Part shown: piece by piece, positions 28,791 to 43,700 of the stretch
How positions within the stretch are numbered: position 1 is the stretch's first letter
How the letters are laid out: each line of letters opens with the position of its first letter
NCBI RefSeq assembly: GCF_014805625.2
Contig: NW_023998417.1
Location: 14,534,871 to 14,598,870 of the forward strand
Direction: 5' to 3'
Length of the DNA: 64,000 nucleotides
Source of the DNA: Glossina fuscipes
Taxonomy: Eukaryota; Arthropoda; Insecta; Diptera; Glossinidae
The notes under the pieces: generated by a model
Seen by the model: only the letters and a program-made list of their open reading frames with translations
Told to the model about the DNA's origin: nothing
The model's database searches: none
Program-made: the position numbers and the translations under genes

Positions 28791-30621
28791 AAGATAAGAT
28801 ACCAACAACGATACACAACATATAATATAATATCAGTTGCAAGATCGTGGGCGAGGGCGAGTGCGGGCGAGTGTAATTACGTATCCCAACATTTAGTTTC
28901 TTGACATTAATATATGTCAGAAGACTAGTTAGACCCATAAGCAGTGTGAATGTTGTTATTGTTTCCTCTCATTTTTAGAAGTAGTTTTGTGTCCTTCTTC
29001 ACTGCTGATGGACAAATGCCTACTTTCGTAAAAGATATGAAAAATACGTATAAAGAGGATGCTGTACTCGCCGCACATTAAGTGTTTTATGTGTTGTTTT
29101 AAGCTATGATATATGAGCTCCCTCGTTCTGCATTTTTCTCTCGCCTTGATTGTAAATATAATATGTAAACTTATCTAATACTCAGATTGTCCCGGCAAAG
29201 TGCTTGATTCGGTAACAAGTGATATCGATTTCCTTCGGATAGCACTTTGGTGGTCCTATGGGAACATGTCGTTAACACCTTGTCATCTTAACTGCTTTCA
29301 TTGAATTCATAAAACGGAATATTTTTTTTATTTCGATTAAACTACTTCTTAGCATTTGTTAATAAACATTGTTTTTAATACTTGTATGTTATTTAGAAAA
29401 AAAATTCAAAACTTCTTATGAGCCGTAGCCCGATTGCTTGTTGGTTTCGTACAAAGCATCGCATATCATTTTCGTGGATCATATGAAGCGACATGCTAAT
29501 GACATCTGTTAAAAAAGTGATTAGTGAAAGGAGAGTGCAGACCGACTAGTGAATGCTCTTCAAAGCATGTTCAGAGTTGAAGAGAATTTGCCCCCGTTAT
29601 ATCAAATGCTTCTAATATGAGTTCAGTCGAGCAACTTGGACAACTTTATACGGCAATCTTGCCACCATGTGCTGTATGTAGTGACGCCTTTTTAGGTTAC
29701 AAATGCAATAATATTTTTATCATACATCTCAGTTTTAGGTTATAAATATTATAAAAACAATAACGATGACACTAATTTGACATATTTTTGCATATCATTT
29801 AGTCATTTAAGCGTTTCACTGACTTGACATTTTGTGCCTTTTTCTCTCTTTTCGCAAATTTCGTATGTGCTTTGCATGGAGTAGGTTTTCTGATTAATTT
29901 TTATCATTAAAATGCCTGGAAAGGCAATTGCGAACGCCGCTTATTTAAAACTTCCGCTGGCGCTCTTATTTAAAAAAAGAAAAAAAGTCCCCGTTTTTTA
30001 TTTACCGAAGATATAGGAAAAGAAAATGCAAAAAAAATAGAACGAAATGAAAAGAAAGAGCATCCATCCGGTTTATTGAAGATTTCAAGCCAACTTTTCT
30101 TTCAGTGTAATTACAATTCCTTTTTGTGTTCTTCGTCTCTCAATTTTCTCTCTCTCTCCTTCAGTATTTATGTTGCTTTTTATATTTTTTGTGTGATTCT
30201 TGACGGACCTACCTCGACGTTCTTCAAGACAATGACTCACCTGACTTTTTTTTAGTGTAAGTTATGCCGTTTGATGTTTTGCCGCTATTTAATGTTTTAA
30301 AGTTGGTAACCGAACATACCTTCTTCCAACATATGAGCGATGTGATTAAGCTTTAAAAGGAACAAAAAAAAAAAGCCAAAAAGAAAAAACTCACTCGTTC
30401 TTATACTCAAACTCTCAACTCTGAGAACTTGCAACAACATTAACGCAACAACAACATTTCCTCGTTAGAGGCTGCTTTTTTTTTCTTTTCCTTCTTATTA
30501 CTTTTTTACCTTTTGGGTCATTTATCATGTTTAAGAGTGTGTGGTGGTCCATTCGGCTATAGCTGGGCAACCATATTAGTTAAAGTTAAATATGTGTGAG
30601 TGTGCTTTTTAATATCTCTGC

Positions 30622-30645
30622 TTTTTTTTTTTTTTTTTTTTTTTT
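30622..30645. repeat. Poly(T) run
   Basis: About 24 consecutive T residues, followed by GTTTTTG. No retroelement was recognised on the complementary strand next to it. Confidence 0.95.
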
Positions 30646-32800
30646 GTTTTTGTATTTTTCATATTTTTCTTTATCTTTACTGTTTAGCCGCTTCAGCAGA
30701 TTGCTGCTGTGTGGCTGATCTCATTAGCTTTGAAGTTTAGCGCAATTGCCTGATTGGTTAAAGCGCATCTAAAGTACTTAACTCATTTGGAAAGTTAGAA
30801 AGCTTAGCCTTTTTTACGTTTTCTTTTCCTCTTTTGTTTTTTTTTTTATTTTTCCTTCTTTTAAAGAAATATTTTTATCTTCTATAATGGCTTCCATTTT
30901 ATACCACAATAAAGAATAAATTTGCCTGCATAGAGTAACATATGTAAAGGTTTGCGTCAGAAAAGTTAATATTTATTTGATTTTTTCTTTTTGGGTAAAT
31001 TACATTTTCGCTTGTATGTATGCATGTTTCAATTCCTAATGGTCAATTAACTTAATGTTGCAACATTTTCAATATGAGTTTGATATCAATTACTTGGCGT
31101 ATCATTATTGCACACAAACACACGCATGCACACTCACTTGCCCATTTGTATAAATATACTCCTGCCTATGTAAATGTGCATGAAATCATGTTTGCAATTT
31201 CCTTATGGAATTCATATATGATAATCTTGCCTATGTTAAATTGAAAAACAAAACGAAAATTTCATCGACACCACTGTTCTTTAAATCGTATCAGATGCTA
31301 AATCCCAGGAGTTCAAAGCAAAAGATATGGATAAGCATAAGCAATTAGTGTTGCTTCTGATTACCATTTCGAAAAACATGAATTTTAGCATTCAGGAGTC
31401 CTGAAGTAGCGAAGAAAGCAATAGTAGCATGACAATCTCCATTCAATCGTCAAGCGTTGGGGTGGAGAGAAAAAGATCCGATATTTTAGATGAAAATCTG
31501 GTTGCAGATATGCATCACTCAGGTAAAAATTTCGAAAGCAAATACTTTTTTGCCAAACACAAGCTGCAAGCAGAACTCAACTGTGTACCGCTAATGCAAC
31601 AACAAATGCCTTTTATAATATTATTAACCGACTGACAGGACTGAATATTTCCAAATTTTCTCGTACTTTTCACAATAAATCACTGCAACAGGGTATTGAA
31701 ACACTTCCCAATGGGCATCAACATATCGCCTATGGACTGACGAATGATGTGAATGTATATAGCCAAACTATTAAAATTTTTCCTCTTAAATATCGGTGAG
31801 AAGTCGTCTGATATGATTGCTGGGCAGTGGCTTCTTCTTCCTTCACGAATCCCTTTCGTAACTAAAAACTACTGTAGAAAGGTCTTAATTAAGATTTGAA
31901 TTCATATAAATAATTTTGTGATTTACTTGAAAGCGACTTGTTTCTGAATTTTTATATCAGAATTTTTAATAAGTGATCGCGTAATGAATTTCAAATTCAA
32001 CCAAGTCAAGTTATAATGGATTCTGATGTTCGCTGTTTTGGCAGATTTGTAATAACCATTGGATGGCTGACTAACTGGCGTATGTGTTTCCACGAAACCA
32101 CGAAAGAGTTTCTAACGTCATCTCAAATCCGCAGGAGTCCCAGCTAGTTGAGTAGCGAATACTTCCGCCCCTTTTACGCGACCTTTCTGTTTAAAATTTT
32201 AAATCAACATTTGCTCGAGCCTCTACGTTACAATATCTCTAACTCTTGCGTCCCATTGCTATACTAAGGTTTAAAACTAATTTCTAACAAGTTTTAGGTT
32301 AATCTCTGTTGCAAGAAATAAGAAAGTTGTCAGTAAACGTTAGAAATCTTGATCAACTAGTTTGTTGCAAATTATATGATGAGACGTAGTATGCTGTCAT
32401 ACAACGTGAACGTAACATATCAAACAATAAGTGCTGCAGCGAAAGCATTAATATGCAGATAAGTGACGAACAAAATACTATATCAACGATTAAGACAAGG
32501 AACCGCTAAACAAGTGAATTGGTTGAGACGACATCCCCCCCATAAATGATTTCTTTGCTATATAAATATAATTAATGATTATTTGCTCTAAAACGCACAG
32601 ACGGTTCACATGCATTCACAAGTTAAGTACATTATTTTTGTAACAAATTAAGGCAGTTGGTTGTACAATGTGTTAACATATTTAACAAAACATTTATTTT
32701 ATAAGATTTTGAAGGAAAATATTTCATCTCTGAACCGGCCAACCGTTATGTGCTTATAATTGCATGTGAGATTATGCTGCCATCAAATGAGTCATTATGC

Positions 32801-32803
<3 letters not shown>

Positions 32804-32835
<32 letters not shown>
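32804..32835. repeat. (TG)n microsatellite
   Basis: This is an uninterrupted TG dinucleotide run of about 32 bases. Confidence 0.95.
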
Positions 32836-32836
<1 letters not shown>

Positions 32837-33137
32837 TTAAACCTATTAGAAATTTATATTCATTTAAAACAAATTACACAAATTCTCTTTAATTATCAGT
32901 TCAAAATTCAGTTTAGCAGCCAAAGATTAATTATTGGCGGCCACATCACTCATACGCGAAATTAAACAACATTTTCGTGTTTGTTGTTACTGGGGCCCGG
33001 TCGAAGCCCACATGTATGTACGAAATTATGTTAATTGCCGTCTAAACAGTTGCAATAGCTAAGATTTTCAGTTAAATCATTGATTTAAATTAATGGTCAT
33101 GTCAGCCAATTAATAAATGCAAACAGCATGAAAATGC

Positions 33138-33165
33138 CAAACAAACAAACAAACAAACAAACAAA
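33138..33165. repeat. (CAAA)n microsatellite
   Basis: This is a CAAA tetranucleotide run of about seven units. Confidence 0.95.
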
Positions 33166-34662
33166 TAAAGAGAAACGATCGGCAATAGCAACAAGAGCAA
33201 CAGCAAAACAATATGGTATACAAGGCGACGCAACACTATAGCATTATATAGCCCAACCCAATCGTAAAGGCAGGCAACAACTGACATCTAAACTGCTAAT
33301 GCACATAAGCACACTCACATCATGTACATATGCGCAGCCATGCAAATTTGTCCCCACCCGTCCACCCGAAATATCGAGTGTTTGTCATACTTAACATTCG
33401 TAAAAAATAATTCGCATAAAAATGTGTGCATAAGTGTGCTGGTAACACAAGTGTACCTTTTATGTGGTATGTGTAGGCGCACTATTTTATTTTATGTTGC
33501 CACCGCCATCACTGGCCATTAGTTTATGTTGCTATTATTCATGTTGTTGTTGTCGTTGTTGTTGTTGTAATTCCAAACCGTTGCAAGCCGAAACGTCACG
33601 TTAAATTTTCTGCAAAAAATTCACGCTGCAATCACAAAATGAGCAACAATTATTGCAATTAAGCTTTTCATACAACACTCACGCAACACTGTACATATAA
33701 ATAGCGTTATATATGTTTACATTTGTTTTTCGTTTGGCGTTTGTTTTTCTTGTAGGTTTATTACATAGACTAATGAGAAATTCACAGCACTATTAACGCG
33801 TTGAAATTTGTGCTTTTGAGGCGTTTAAATCACAGTCATCAGATGTGGTCTGCAAGGCAAGTATTTTGTTCTTTTTATTCGAGATCGAAGGAAAATTAAT
33901 TTTGTTTTTTTTTTTCTAGAGAAACTGCCTGCTGTAGGTATGAATCAGCTCTGAATATAATGTTACGGTTCAAATGAGTAAAAAACATTTTAATGATATA
34001 CATGCGAATAATCAACAGCAATAGATTTGATTTTTATAAAAAAAAAAATTTATCAAAATGCTCCTACACCATACATGTATTTCGACAGGTGCTCCTTATC
34101 TCCTACACAACATATTGAACTCTAAGCGGATGTGCCTTTACATATCTGTCGTCTCATAAAAGCATTTACTTTATTTCCTTTGAAAGCAATTCATTCCGTT
34201 TTTATAGCCATCACCGAAGGGTGAGTGGTACATTCCATTTGTCAAAACGTTTGCAACGCCCAGAAGAAAGCTTCAGAAAACCCACAATGTATACACATTC
34301 TTGGTCTGCATCAAATTCTGAATCGATTTTAGTGTGTGCGTCTGTTCGTCACTCGTCACTTTGTAATGTCGCTTCTAAACTTTCTCCTGCCAAGCTCTTG
34401 TCGAAGGACACGCCCACAGTAACCACGTGAACTGAGGGCACATCTGTTTTTCAAAAGGATTAAAGAATTTTTTTGTGTGCTCGTTACCCGTAAACTACAG
34501 CAGGTAAAAGTACAAAAGTTTGAACGCATATTCTATGGGCGATGCCCTTAGAGAACCTGTAGGTAAATGGAAAAAATTGATCATAGCGTAACAAAATTTA
34601 ATTTTTTTTAGTGTCTTTATAACGCGCAGAAACAATCCTTAAAAGCCCAAAACAGTGCGGCA

Positions 34663-34735
34663 TGGCCGTCTGCTCGTCTATCCATCTGTGCGTCTGCTTG
34701 TCCGTTTATCTGTCCGCGTGCCCTATTCTCCCGCT
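34663..34735. repeat. Degenerate CTGTCCGT/GTCT-type short repeat
   Basis: Successive imperfect units of the form CGTCTGCT, CGTCTATC, CATCTGTG, CGTCTGCTTG and TCCGTTTATC fill about 70 bases. The complementary motif (CAGACAAACGGACGAACGGACG) appears in the ladybird intron at about 50,666-50,690. These strings also occur inside DINE-like repeats, so either a simple repeat or a remnant is possible. Confidence 0.5.
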
Positions 34736-37700
34736 CGCATATTAACTTCAAATTTATGTGACGAACTTCACAATTATGTAGATACATGCTGCTATGCGGT
34801 GCAGCCAGAACATTCAACTCTTCATTGGATGCCGAATTTTTGTTCCCGCACAGTGAAACTTATTTTTTATATAAAATATCTCCTTCAAAGTGCTGCAAAC
34901 CGTCAGAAATTCTACACAAAATCCATTTTATACAAAGTTCGCCTGCATATGCTATACGTCAACAACAACGATCGTCGCATAAATTTGTGCTTGTGATTTG
35001 ATCCCGTCAAATTATTATCTAGGATCATATTGCCATCAAGATCTATTTTGATAAGAATGCTCATGAAGTGGGGGATGATATCTAAAAAAAAATACTCCCG
35101 GTTTCAAAACAAGAATTCGTGGACATATATCAGAGGGACAGACATAGATATGGGATGATTTAAGCCTGTAATGTAGGAAACGGTTCTGACCCTAATGCAT
35201 CTTTGTCACCGACGGTGTTGGGTATCATGCATTCACGCGATCTACAGATTTTATTCAATTATTTTCAAAAAAGGGTCATTACACAGGCATATGCTTACAA
35301 TGGCTGCACGTAATATGTTGGCGGCTGAATATCAAATGAAATGGGATTCGATCAAGAGAACCGTGTACTGTCAGTGTTTACCTCACTCTATGCGAGACAA
35401 CAATGTGGCTCTGGTTTACAGGAACAGGACAAACTTTAGCTATCAGAGCCTACCAATTACCCCAAAGCGATATCAGCACTTGCCTCATAATACAAATCAA
35501 GAGCTACAGATAAGTTAATGAAGCAATCTCGTGTTATTGAAGAAATGCGCAATGGAAGGGAAACTCCATCTGATCTCTATCGATGATTTCTGCAAATGGA
35601 GTTATATCACACAAACACTTTAAGAACAACAGAAGTTGACGATGTCAGTTTAGAAATGGTGAGCAAAAGTTTAAGCCTAATGAGAGTATACCGCCACAAA
35701 TGCTCTGGCATTTCGTTCTCCGATATGGGCGATCTTCTGATATAAGCTACAAAATTGAAAACAAACAGCAATAATATTCAAAGGTCATTTGTTGAAGTTA
35801 CCCTGATTTTCTAATTGTTTAAAAGAAGAGACGCGACGAATTTCGTGTCAATTTAATTGCAAATGTATTATTAGTTTGGTGAATTTCGGAATTGAGACAA
35901 GAAGGAAGAAGATATCATTTGAAATTATCGATTGCTGATGAGTGTAAGCGTAAAATCGATTGAGAACAGATGCTTGAATCTCGATCCTCTGCACGGTTGC
36001 TATTAAAATCGTCAAGTGTGAAGTGATTATGAGTTTACAGCTTTGACATCCGTTCCGCATGTATTTGTTCAGCCAAAGTTGACAAGAGCTAGGGAGGGGG
36101 ATATGTCTTTTTTTTCTTTTCACAAAATTCTTTACAAATATATTGTTCAGATTTTATTAGTTTTTGGGGTGACAATGAAAAATTACAATTTTACTATCAT
36201 GTAAGTTATTCACGTACGGAAAGGAGAGAAGGAGAGAGAAATATATTCAAAAAAAGGTATTCTCGATGTATTTAAATTTGCTCTGTTGATGTTTTGTTTT
36301 ACGCACAATCAAGGGCTCTACGAAAAGATTTACGGATGTTTTGAAAAATGCATGCACATACATATGTACGTTCACAACACAATCTCCATGACACGGAAAC
36401 ATTGTTGTATCAAAGTGAGTTCTGTGTGCGCTATTGCTCATGTATGGACATTGACGTGATTTTCACAAAAGGCGTGACAAATTCCTGTTTTATTATTAAA
36501 ATTTGTTTTCTTTTTTTTTTTTTTGTTTTTCTATTTTGAAAATTTATTAGAAATGAAATCATTTATTAAAACGAAGAGAGAATAATGAAGTGTTAATTAA
36601 GCGACTCGTACTATTAAATTGTAAATTGTATCCTGGGATGAAAGATGCGAGTTTATAGTCATGACTAATAATTATGTTGCTCCTCAACGTAATCAATAGA
36701 AGGCTTTTCACATTTCTATGCGAAATTCTGAAACTAATTGCTTGCTTTTTTAGTAAATGAAACGAAAATCGATTAATAAGCTTTGGAAAAAGGTAAACTA
36801 AAGATACGTACTCTTACTATTACATCGTTCTTCATCTCTTATATGTAAAACGTGTATTAGTTCGAAAATTGCATTCGGATGGTGTTCGATTTTCTTGTTG
36901 AACGACCTTTTGTTGTCAATACATTAATGTTTGAGTGCAAGTGAGCGTCCAATAAACAAAAAAAGTGGTTGAAAGGAACAAAACAAAGGCTGTTTTTTGG
37001 CATAACAAATTCTATGGTTATTGACTGAAAATTCCGCGCTCGTGTACGTGTATTGGTGCATCCATTCAACAAACTGGTCTGGTCAGATTTAAAGCTCAAG
37101 AATAAGAGAGCTTTAACATTTTTTATTCAGGCAACTATAACTACCATAAGCGAATAATTCTTTGAATGTGTAGAAAGAATATGTATTTGACTCATCGGTG
37201 GCGGTCGACTTGAAAAGTGTCGGCATCCTTTGATCAATTCACATTATAAAATACCATGGTCACGCCTTAAAGGCATTAAACGAGATGGCGCTCGAACTCT
37301 TTTAACAACGAAAGTAACGAAAATTATCTGTATTCGTATAAGCAAACGTTTCTTAAAGACAAACATTTTTTGGCCGAAGGAAAAATTTAAGAAAAAAAAA
37401 TAACCAAAATAAAAGAAAAATTACTAACACCAAGTTGTAATTGAACAAAGTACCACTCAGATCGTTAGCTCGTTTGCATACTAAGCCAAGTATACAGGCT
37501 CTTACGAAGACCTCATTCCTCCCTGACTCGGTCAGCTAAGCATCAAATATTTACAGATGCGTGTATGTGTTTGTTCAATTAATTTTCAACTAAGCACTAG
37601 AGGCTTAACCCACTCTGTATAAAAGCGCGCACATAAAAACTTGATCACTTTAATACTGTTGCCATTGTTTGTTATTAAAGTGTGTGTGATCATATTTCGT

Positions 37701-40700
37701 TGCCTTGTCATCGCGTCCAAAAGTGCTCCACTATAAACAGTCTCATTTCTTATAATACTGGTTAACATTGTACTGAGGCAAGCAGTAACAGTTAAAAATT
37801 AATTAATTTGTACTTCTAACTGATTCAATAGTCCTAACGGAGACCTCCACCTATACCTTTAACAGAACTACTAATTGCTCTTAGCACGCAAAACAGTCAA
37901 ACCCGAAGAATGCCTTTCCTGAAAGCTGGGTCTATATCTTGCACCCACTGATAGGAGTGTTTTCGTATGGTCTAAACGTTTGCACCTCTCAGGGCAAAGC
38001 TTTAAAGACTCCTGCTTGACTGTTTGTCCAATACATGCCCTCTTGTATGTCGATCTGCGATAAACAAACTGAAAGGAACGAAAATCTGTCTTTTCTTGGC
38101 TAATAGTTATACGCCACAATAACACACGAAACGGTTAATTCTTCCGCATATATATTCATTTGATTGTTAGTCGCGATATCCTTTCCCTATTCATGCGGAT
38201 TTACTTCGACACTAATCCACGGCAAACCTTACAGTACCTCTACCATAAGGGAAAGAACTTGCCACGCCCATCCAGTATCGTAGGGTATATAAAGTCCATT
38301 TTCATCTTTTTCCCAGATGAATGTATAAAAGATTCGACAACATCGGAATAAAAGTTTCTTCTTTTTTTAAGATAAGCTTACGTGATATGAAACATTCGGC
38401 CAAGACTGAACATAAATTTCTTACTTGTCTTGTGGCATCTCTGTGTTCAATAAATTTTCGTGCTTTTGTAATTATATTTTTCAGTTTTACGGACATCTTG
38501 CAATTCTTTCAATCCACTTTGAAAAACGATTAAAAACATTTTCGAATAAATGTAAACTTTTGCTTTCTTTCTAATAAAGTCTTCTAATAAAATTTAAAAT
38601 CATTCTGCGCGCTCTTTATGTTTCTCTCTCTTTCCATTTATTCGTTTAATATTCGATTTCTTAGAAACGCAAAATTTGACAGAGCTGGGCAAAACATGGC
38701 ACATAGGAATGGCCTCTTGCAAGAATTACCCGTGGAAGAAACTTATCCCTGAGATATTAAACAATTGAGCCCTGAAGGGCATATTAAGGCCTAAAGAATT
38801 TATTTTTACCTTCCCTTACCTATTTGTAATCTTTGAGGAAAAATATTTAAAAATGTACAAAATGCTTAATAAAGTCATTCTCCCAATCAGTAAACCACGC
38901 AAGCGTACAGTTTTTTAAAAACAAACGCTTTATAACACAAGCCACTTTATTTGTTTAAGAATTAAGTTTATTGCGATGATTGCGATACCTTTTTTAGCGG
39001 CTTTTTCTCTTTCAAAGTCAAGCTGAAAAACTTTTGAATATTGCATTAATTAGCGGTTCGTTTCAAAGAAGGGTTTTTACACCTTTCACTTGAAGAAGTG
39101 ATGTTTGAGCTTAACATTATAATATATTGATATAAACAAAATACTTAGCAACTGATTCTCTTCTTCCCAATAAATGAATAAAATAAAATTATCTATTAGT
39201 CTTTTCATGACGAGAATGTTGTCTATATTTATGAATGCATCTTTTTAGCAGCGAATCAAGATTGAATACATTTGTGCCAAGCTATCGAAACTAATCTAAC
39301 TAGCATTTCCTATGCAGTGCAATAAAACTCTGAACTATAGTTTCAGCATGTAATCAATATCGTTGAGGAAAAGTTATGTTTCTTACGAATTTACGAGCTG
39401 AGTAACATCGCAAAGACGTTAAAAGCCACAACGGAGCCATAGGTGCTTTGTTTTGTGCTTCTCGTCACTTAAAATCTTTCAGTTATAACTAGATTGCCAT
39501 TGGGGAGTTTTATTATGTCTGTTACCACAGAATGCCAAAATTGCTAGAAAGTCACAAAACCTATGCCCAAAAGCCTTACTGTTTACTCTTACATCTAGTC
39601 AACGGCCCCAAAGACAAAACATTGATCTATATTTCCCTAAAGGTAGCCTTATTTCCTAATCTTTCATAACCAAATGCAATCTTCTTTGCTTGAAAGCAAT
39701 TTTTCACCCGACGTTATGTTTCCGAACCTTGCGTCCTAAGTCACTTGAAGTACCTCCGGCTGTATACTATATAATACACTTGCCCGATTAACCTCCAACA
39801 CATACGCATCAGGGAGCCCATTCTTAATCGAATATCGGTATAATAGAATTAAATTAAATGCAACCGTTAATGCGAAATGAAAATGAAAATCAAAGACAAC
39901 TTGAAAGAAATCTAAAACGTTGAATTTCATTAAAATTGTACTTCAACTCGACAAGTCCCTACCTTACACTCTGGTTGGAAAGTCTAATTGTGCCGTTCAT
40001 TTTTTCGCTTCTTTTTGCAACATTTTGCAAAAGGTGTGAAAAGCTCTAAACTTTACAACCAAATATCGTACATAAGCTGATGCAGGATATGATATTTTTT
40101 TTTGCTTTTATCCCGCGTAGTCCCCTTCTTACCGTGTTAAAAGGGCAGTACATAGAAGTTCAAAAACCAAAGCAGAATACAGCGAAATGCGGAGTATAAC
40201 TGATTAGATTTTTGATCGGAGTTATTTCCACTGTAAGTCATAGCTTTTATTTTCAGAGTTAAGTCAACGCTAGCTGTAGACACGATAAATGAAAGACTAA
40301 CAGCAGTCCAAACAGTCGGTATTATTACCTTATATAAAGCGCGAGCGGTTTCACGTTCGACCCAAATGCCGTCATTATGTGTATGACTTCCAAGTCTCCT
40401 TTACTCTAATCTAAAACTAAGCGGGTGAAGAAAACTTCAATAAGGAGACGTCGTAGTAAACCGTTGAGCGTTGAACGATTCTAGGTTCCCTTGCCGAATT
40501 AGTCGAGTAGACACTTTATCTTACAAGTTGCTTGCAAACTTTATCTACAATTCTTTCTACTTAAAATATCGAGCTTCTCAAACGCTTTCGTAAACTCTAA
40601 AGTCTCTAAGAAATTATTTTCTTTTCCCCAATGGTAAATCTAGAGAAGAGCAGGTAGAAGTAAATCGCTGACAGTCTTTAATTGAGACTGGATAAACTTT

Positions 40701-43700
40701 AGTGAATCCACCTGACTTACCTGTACCGGCTCAATTTTATTGTACTATACGGATAGTCGTTGCAGTATGATAATTAAATTTACATAATAGAAACCACGAT
40801 CGAAACCGTCTTTTTAACTAGTTTACAACAAATTCACATTTACACCTTATAAAGAAGGCGCTTGTTTCACAAGGAAACTCATTAGCATGCACACGTACAT
40901 GCAATCTCCAGTTTATATCGTGCATGTGTGTGGGTTGCTCATATGCTCGTTGCATTATTCAAAATCCTATTTAAATTTAAATTTGTATGAAAATCTGCTT
41001 TTTTATTATAAGAGACACACACGAAGACGCTGGATGAAAGGCAAAGATAAGCAGGTGTGTTATGCTTTTAAGCGGATGGATAGCATATTTGAAAAAGTGG
41101 ATAAATAATTAACACTTTTTTTTCTCACTACGTAATTCCCACACATTCTTCTTAATACTTTTATAGAAACTAATTCCTTTTTACTTTACATCCCAATAAT
41201 TGGTCCGCTTATCGTGAAGCCGGACAGCAGCGGTAACGACAAATCTAAATTGTTTATTAGCGGCTTGCTCTTTTGAACCTTTTGTGTTTTCGTCAAATCA
41301 AAACATGCTCACAAATATTTGGGGTGATTTAATCTTTATCAATTAAGTAAAAATAGAAATTTTCGTTATCCCTAATAAAATATAAAATTTTTTCCTTGCC
41401 CTATTCAGTAGCTCTAACAACTACCGTTTCCAACAAGTCTTTTCTAAAATATAAATTTCTTTATGTAGTTTCTTATCGATTTTGATATATTTTAGGAAAA
41501 TGTTAGTTAGACATTTCCACATTTGCTTGCATATAAGTACAAATATATGTGTTTATATATGTTTGTGTCTAGAGTGTTTTGTGGGTTTTCATGATGTTTT
41601 TTGTCCGTCTCCAAACCAAAAGATATGAAAACTTTTTATACCAATTATTTGGCTTTAACGCGGGCTACCTCCAAGTTGTGGATTATGTTTTTAATTAAAT
41701 TTTCTTTTTTTTTTTTTTTTCTTAGGCACACTTAGCCTGTCAGACACACCTAGATTTGCTTAAAGTCGATTTTACGTAGACTTTAATTACATAAGTAGCA
41801 CTTATTTTTCAAAATTTTATAAACGTTTTCATAATATAATTGCTGCAATACCTTACAAGCCCTTACAATTGAACCCCTTAGGTATATCAGTAGCCAGAAG
41901 AAGGAAAAAGTACTGACGCGCAATTAGGAATCACTTATGTAGTTATTGTTACTAAAATTTTTTCCTCAAATGCATTCTCATTAATGATATTTGCGAATAA
42001 TTTAAAAAGTTAAAGATTTACTTATGGCTTAAGGTGTGGTCACATTCTACATACACACGATCTGAATTCGTATGTAAACCTTTACAGCCGATAACCGCAA
42101 TAGAATTATTAAGCACATAAAATATGGCATTTAAAACTTGGATTGCCAGTCATCTCGCGAGAACCGCAATTGTTATTATAATTGGCTCAAGTAGAGTGCA
42201 GGCAATTAACATAAATGTTATATAACTCCAAGTTTGGCACATATGCTGCTACATATTGTAAACAATCTAAATTACCAACGCGCTAGCTTGAAGTAGAAGT
42301 GCGATGCGCTGCTGTACCTTTAAATGGCTTTATTTAAAAAAAATTTTGCTCATCAGGTTAAAGAAGATAATTTTACTTAAAAAAAATAATTATCAGAGAA
42401 TAGTAAAAAATTTTTAATGCAGTAACAAACAAATAAATCTCCTTTTACAATCCTTCTTTTATTTCTCGTCATTAGCTTATCCCTTACGAATGCTTGGAGC
42501 ATTACAAGGGTACACTATAAAGGCTGTGTGAATTAACTCATAAAGTGGAATTAAAGATATGCGGTGTACAGAGTGCCAATTTTTAAACTAAGAATACGTA
42601 AGTATATATGTACGTAAAGTGCGTCTGTCAAAGACAAATTTCCTTGCCGCCAATGCTTTAATTGCCGGCTATCTCAAGCAAATCTAGAATTTAAGTGATT
42701 AACTTAAAAATTTATTAATTTAATGTCAATATTGTTGGGAGAAAATTTATAAACGACTATGGCGCCTTGCATCATTTTGTAAAGAGAGGCTGTAGTCTCT
42801 CCTAGCCGAAGATAACATTCAGTTGGTGCGTGATGTAATAATAAGATGCTTTACAAGAACTATATAAGACAACTTCCAGTCTTAGTGTGCAAAAAACAAA
42901 TTATGCGGCAGCAGCCACATTTGCTTGTTTTTATGTTAATATTCAATAAAGACGAGTCTTGTTTCGCCTACTGCTGCCGCAAGTTAATTGCTTACAGAAA
43001 GTTTTTTTATACAATTAGCATTCAAGGCTGTTATCATTTTCTTAACAACGCCAAGGACGGATAACTTTACACCAAGTTTACTCTTTTCTTTGCCCAGCAA
43101 CAAGTATACATATATATATAAATTCTTTATCGGCAGAAAAGTCCATTTAAGCATATCCATCTCTTGTTCTGCCGACATGAAAATCACTCCGTACGCGCTG
43201 ACGCACATTAAGTTCGGAAGTGGAAGCGATCAACCAGTAACAGACAAATATTGCAAATTTTAATTTACCGCGAACAATAAATTAAGGTTTGATAGAAGAT
43301 TCGTGAAGGCCAAAAAAATTCAGTGCCAAAACGTTCTTAAGTAGCCGTTTTGATAGATTTCTAATTAAATAAACACTCTCCGCTTGTGTAAATTTATTAG
43401 GTAAGTAACGTGTGGTACACACCGAATAACATTTTTTTCTCCCGTTTTTTAATACTCAGTTCACGTTTCCAAATTGCCGTTAATAAGATGTCATGGCAAG
43501 GTTCAGAGTGGAAATAGCGCCGGTCGATTTACTAAAATGCTTCCATATATATATTTAAAAAATTGTTCTTTTTTGGGGCAAGTAAATTCACTTGCTTCCC
43601 TTTTTTGTTTCGCAGAACATTTTAAAAATTATTTGCTTAAATACAGATCAGAAACAAATTTTCAAGCCAAACTTCTCGGTTTCTCGAAAAGTGGTGGAAT

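Noticed and set aside
30740..30800. A-box-like TGATTGGTTAAAGCGC suggesting a tRNA
   Set aside because: No B box follows within tRNA distance and no cloverleaf can be drawn.
33138..33165. Regular short repeats considered as a CRISPR array
   Set aside because: Simple tetranucleotide microsatellite without spacers in a eukaryotic genome.
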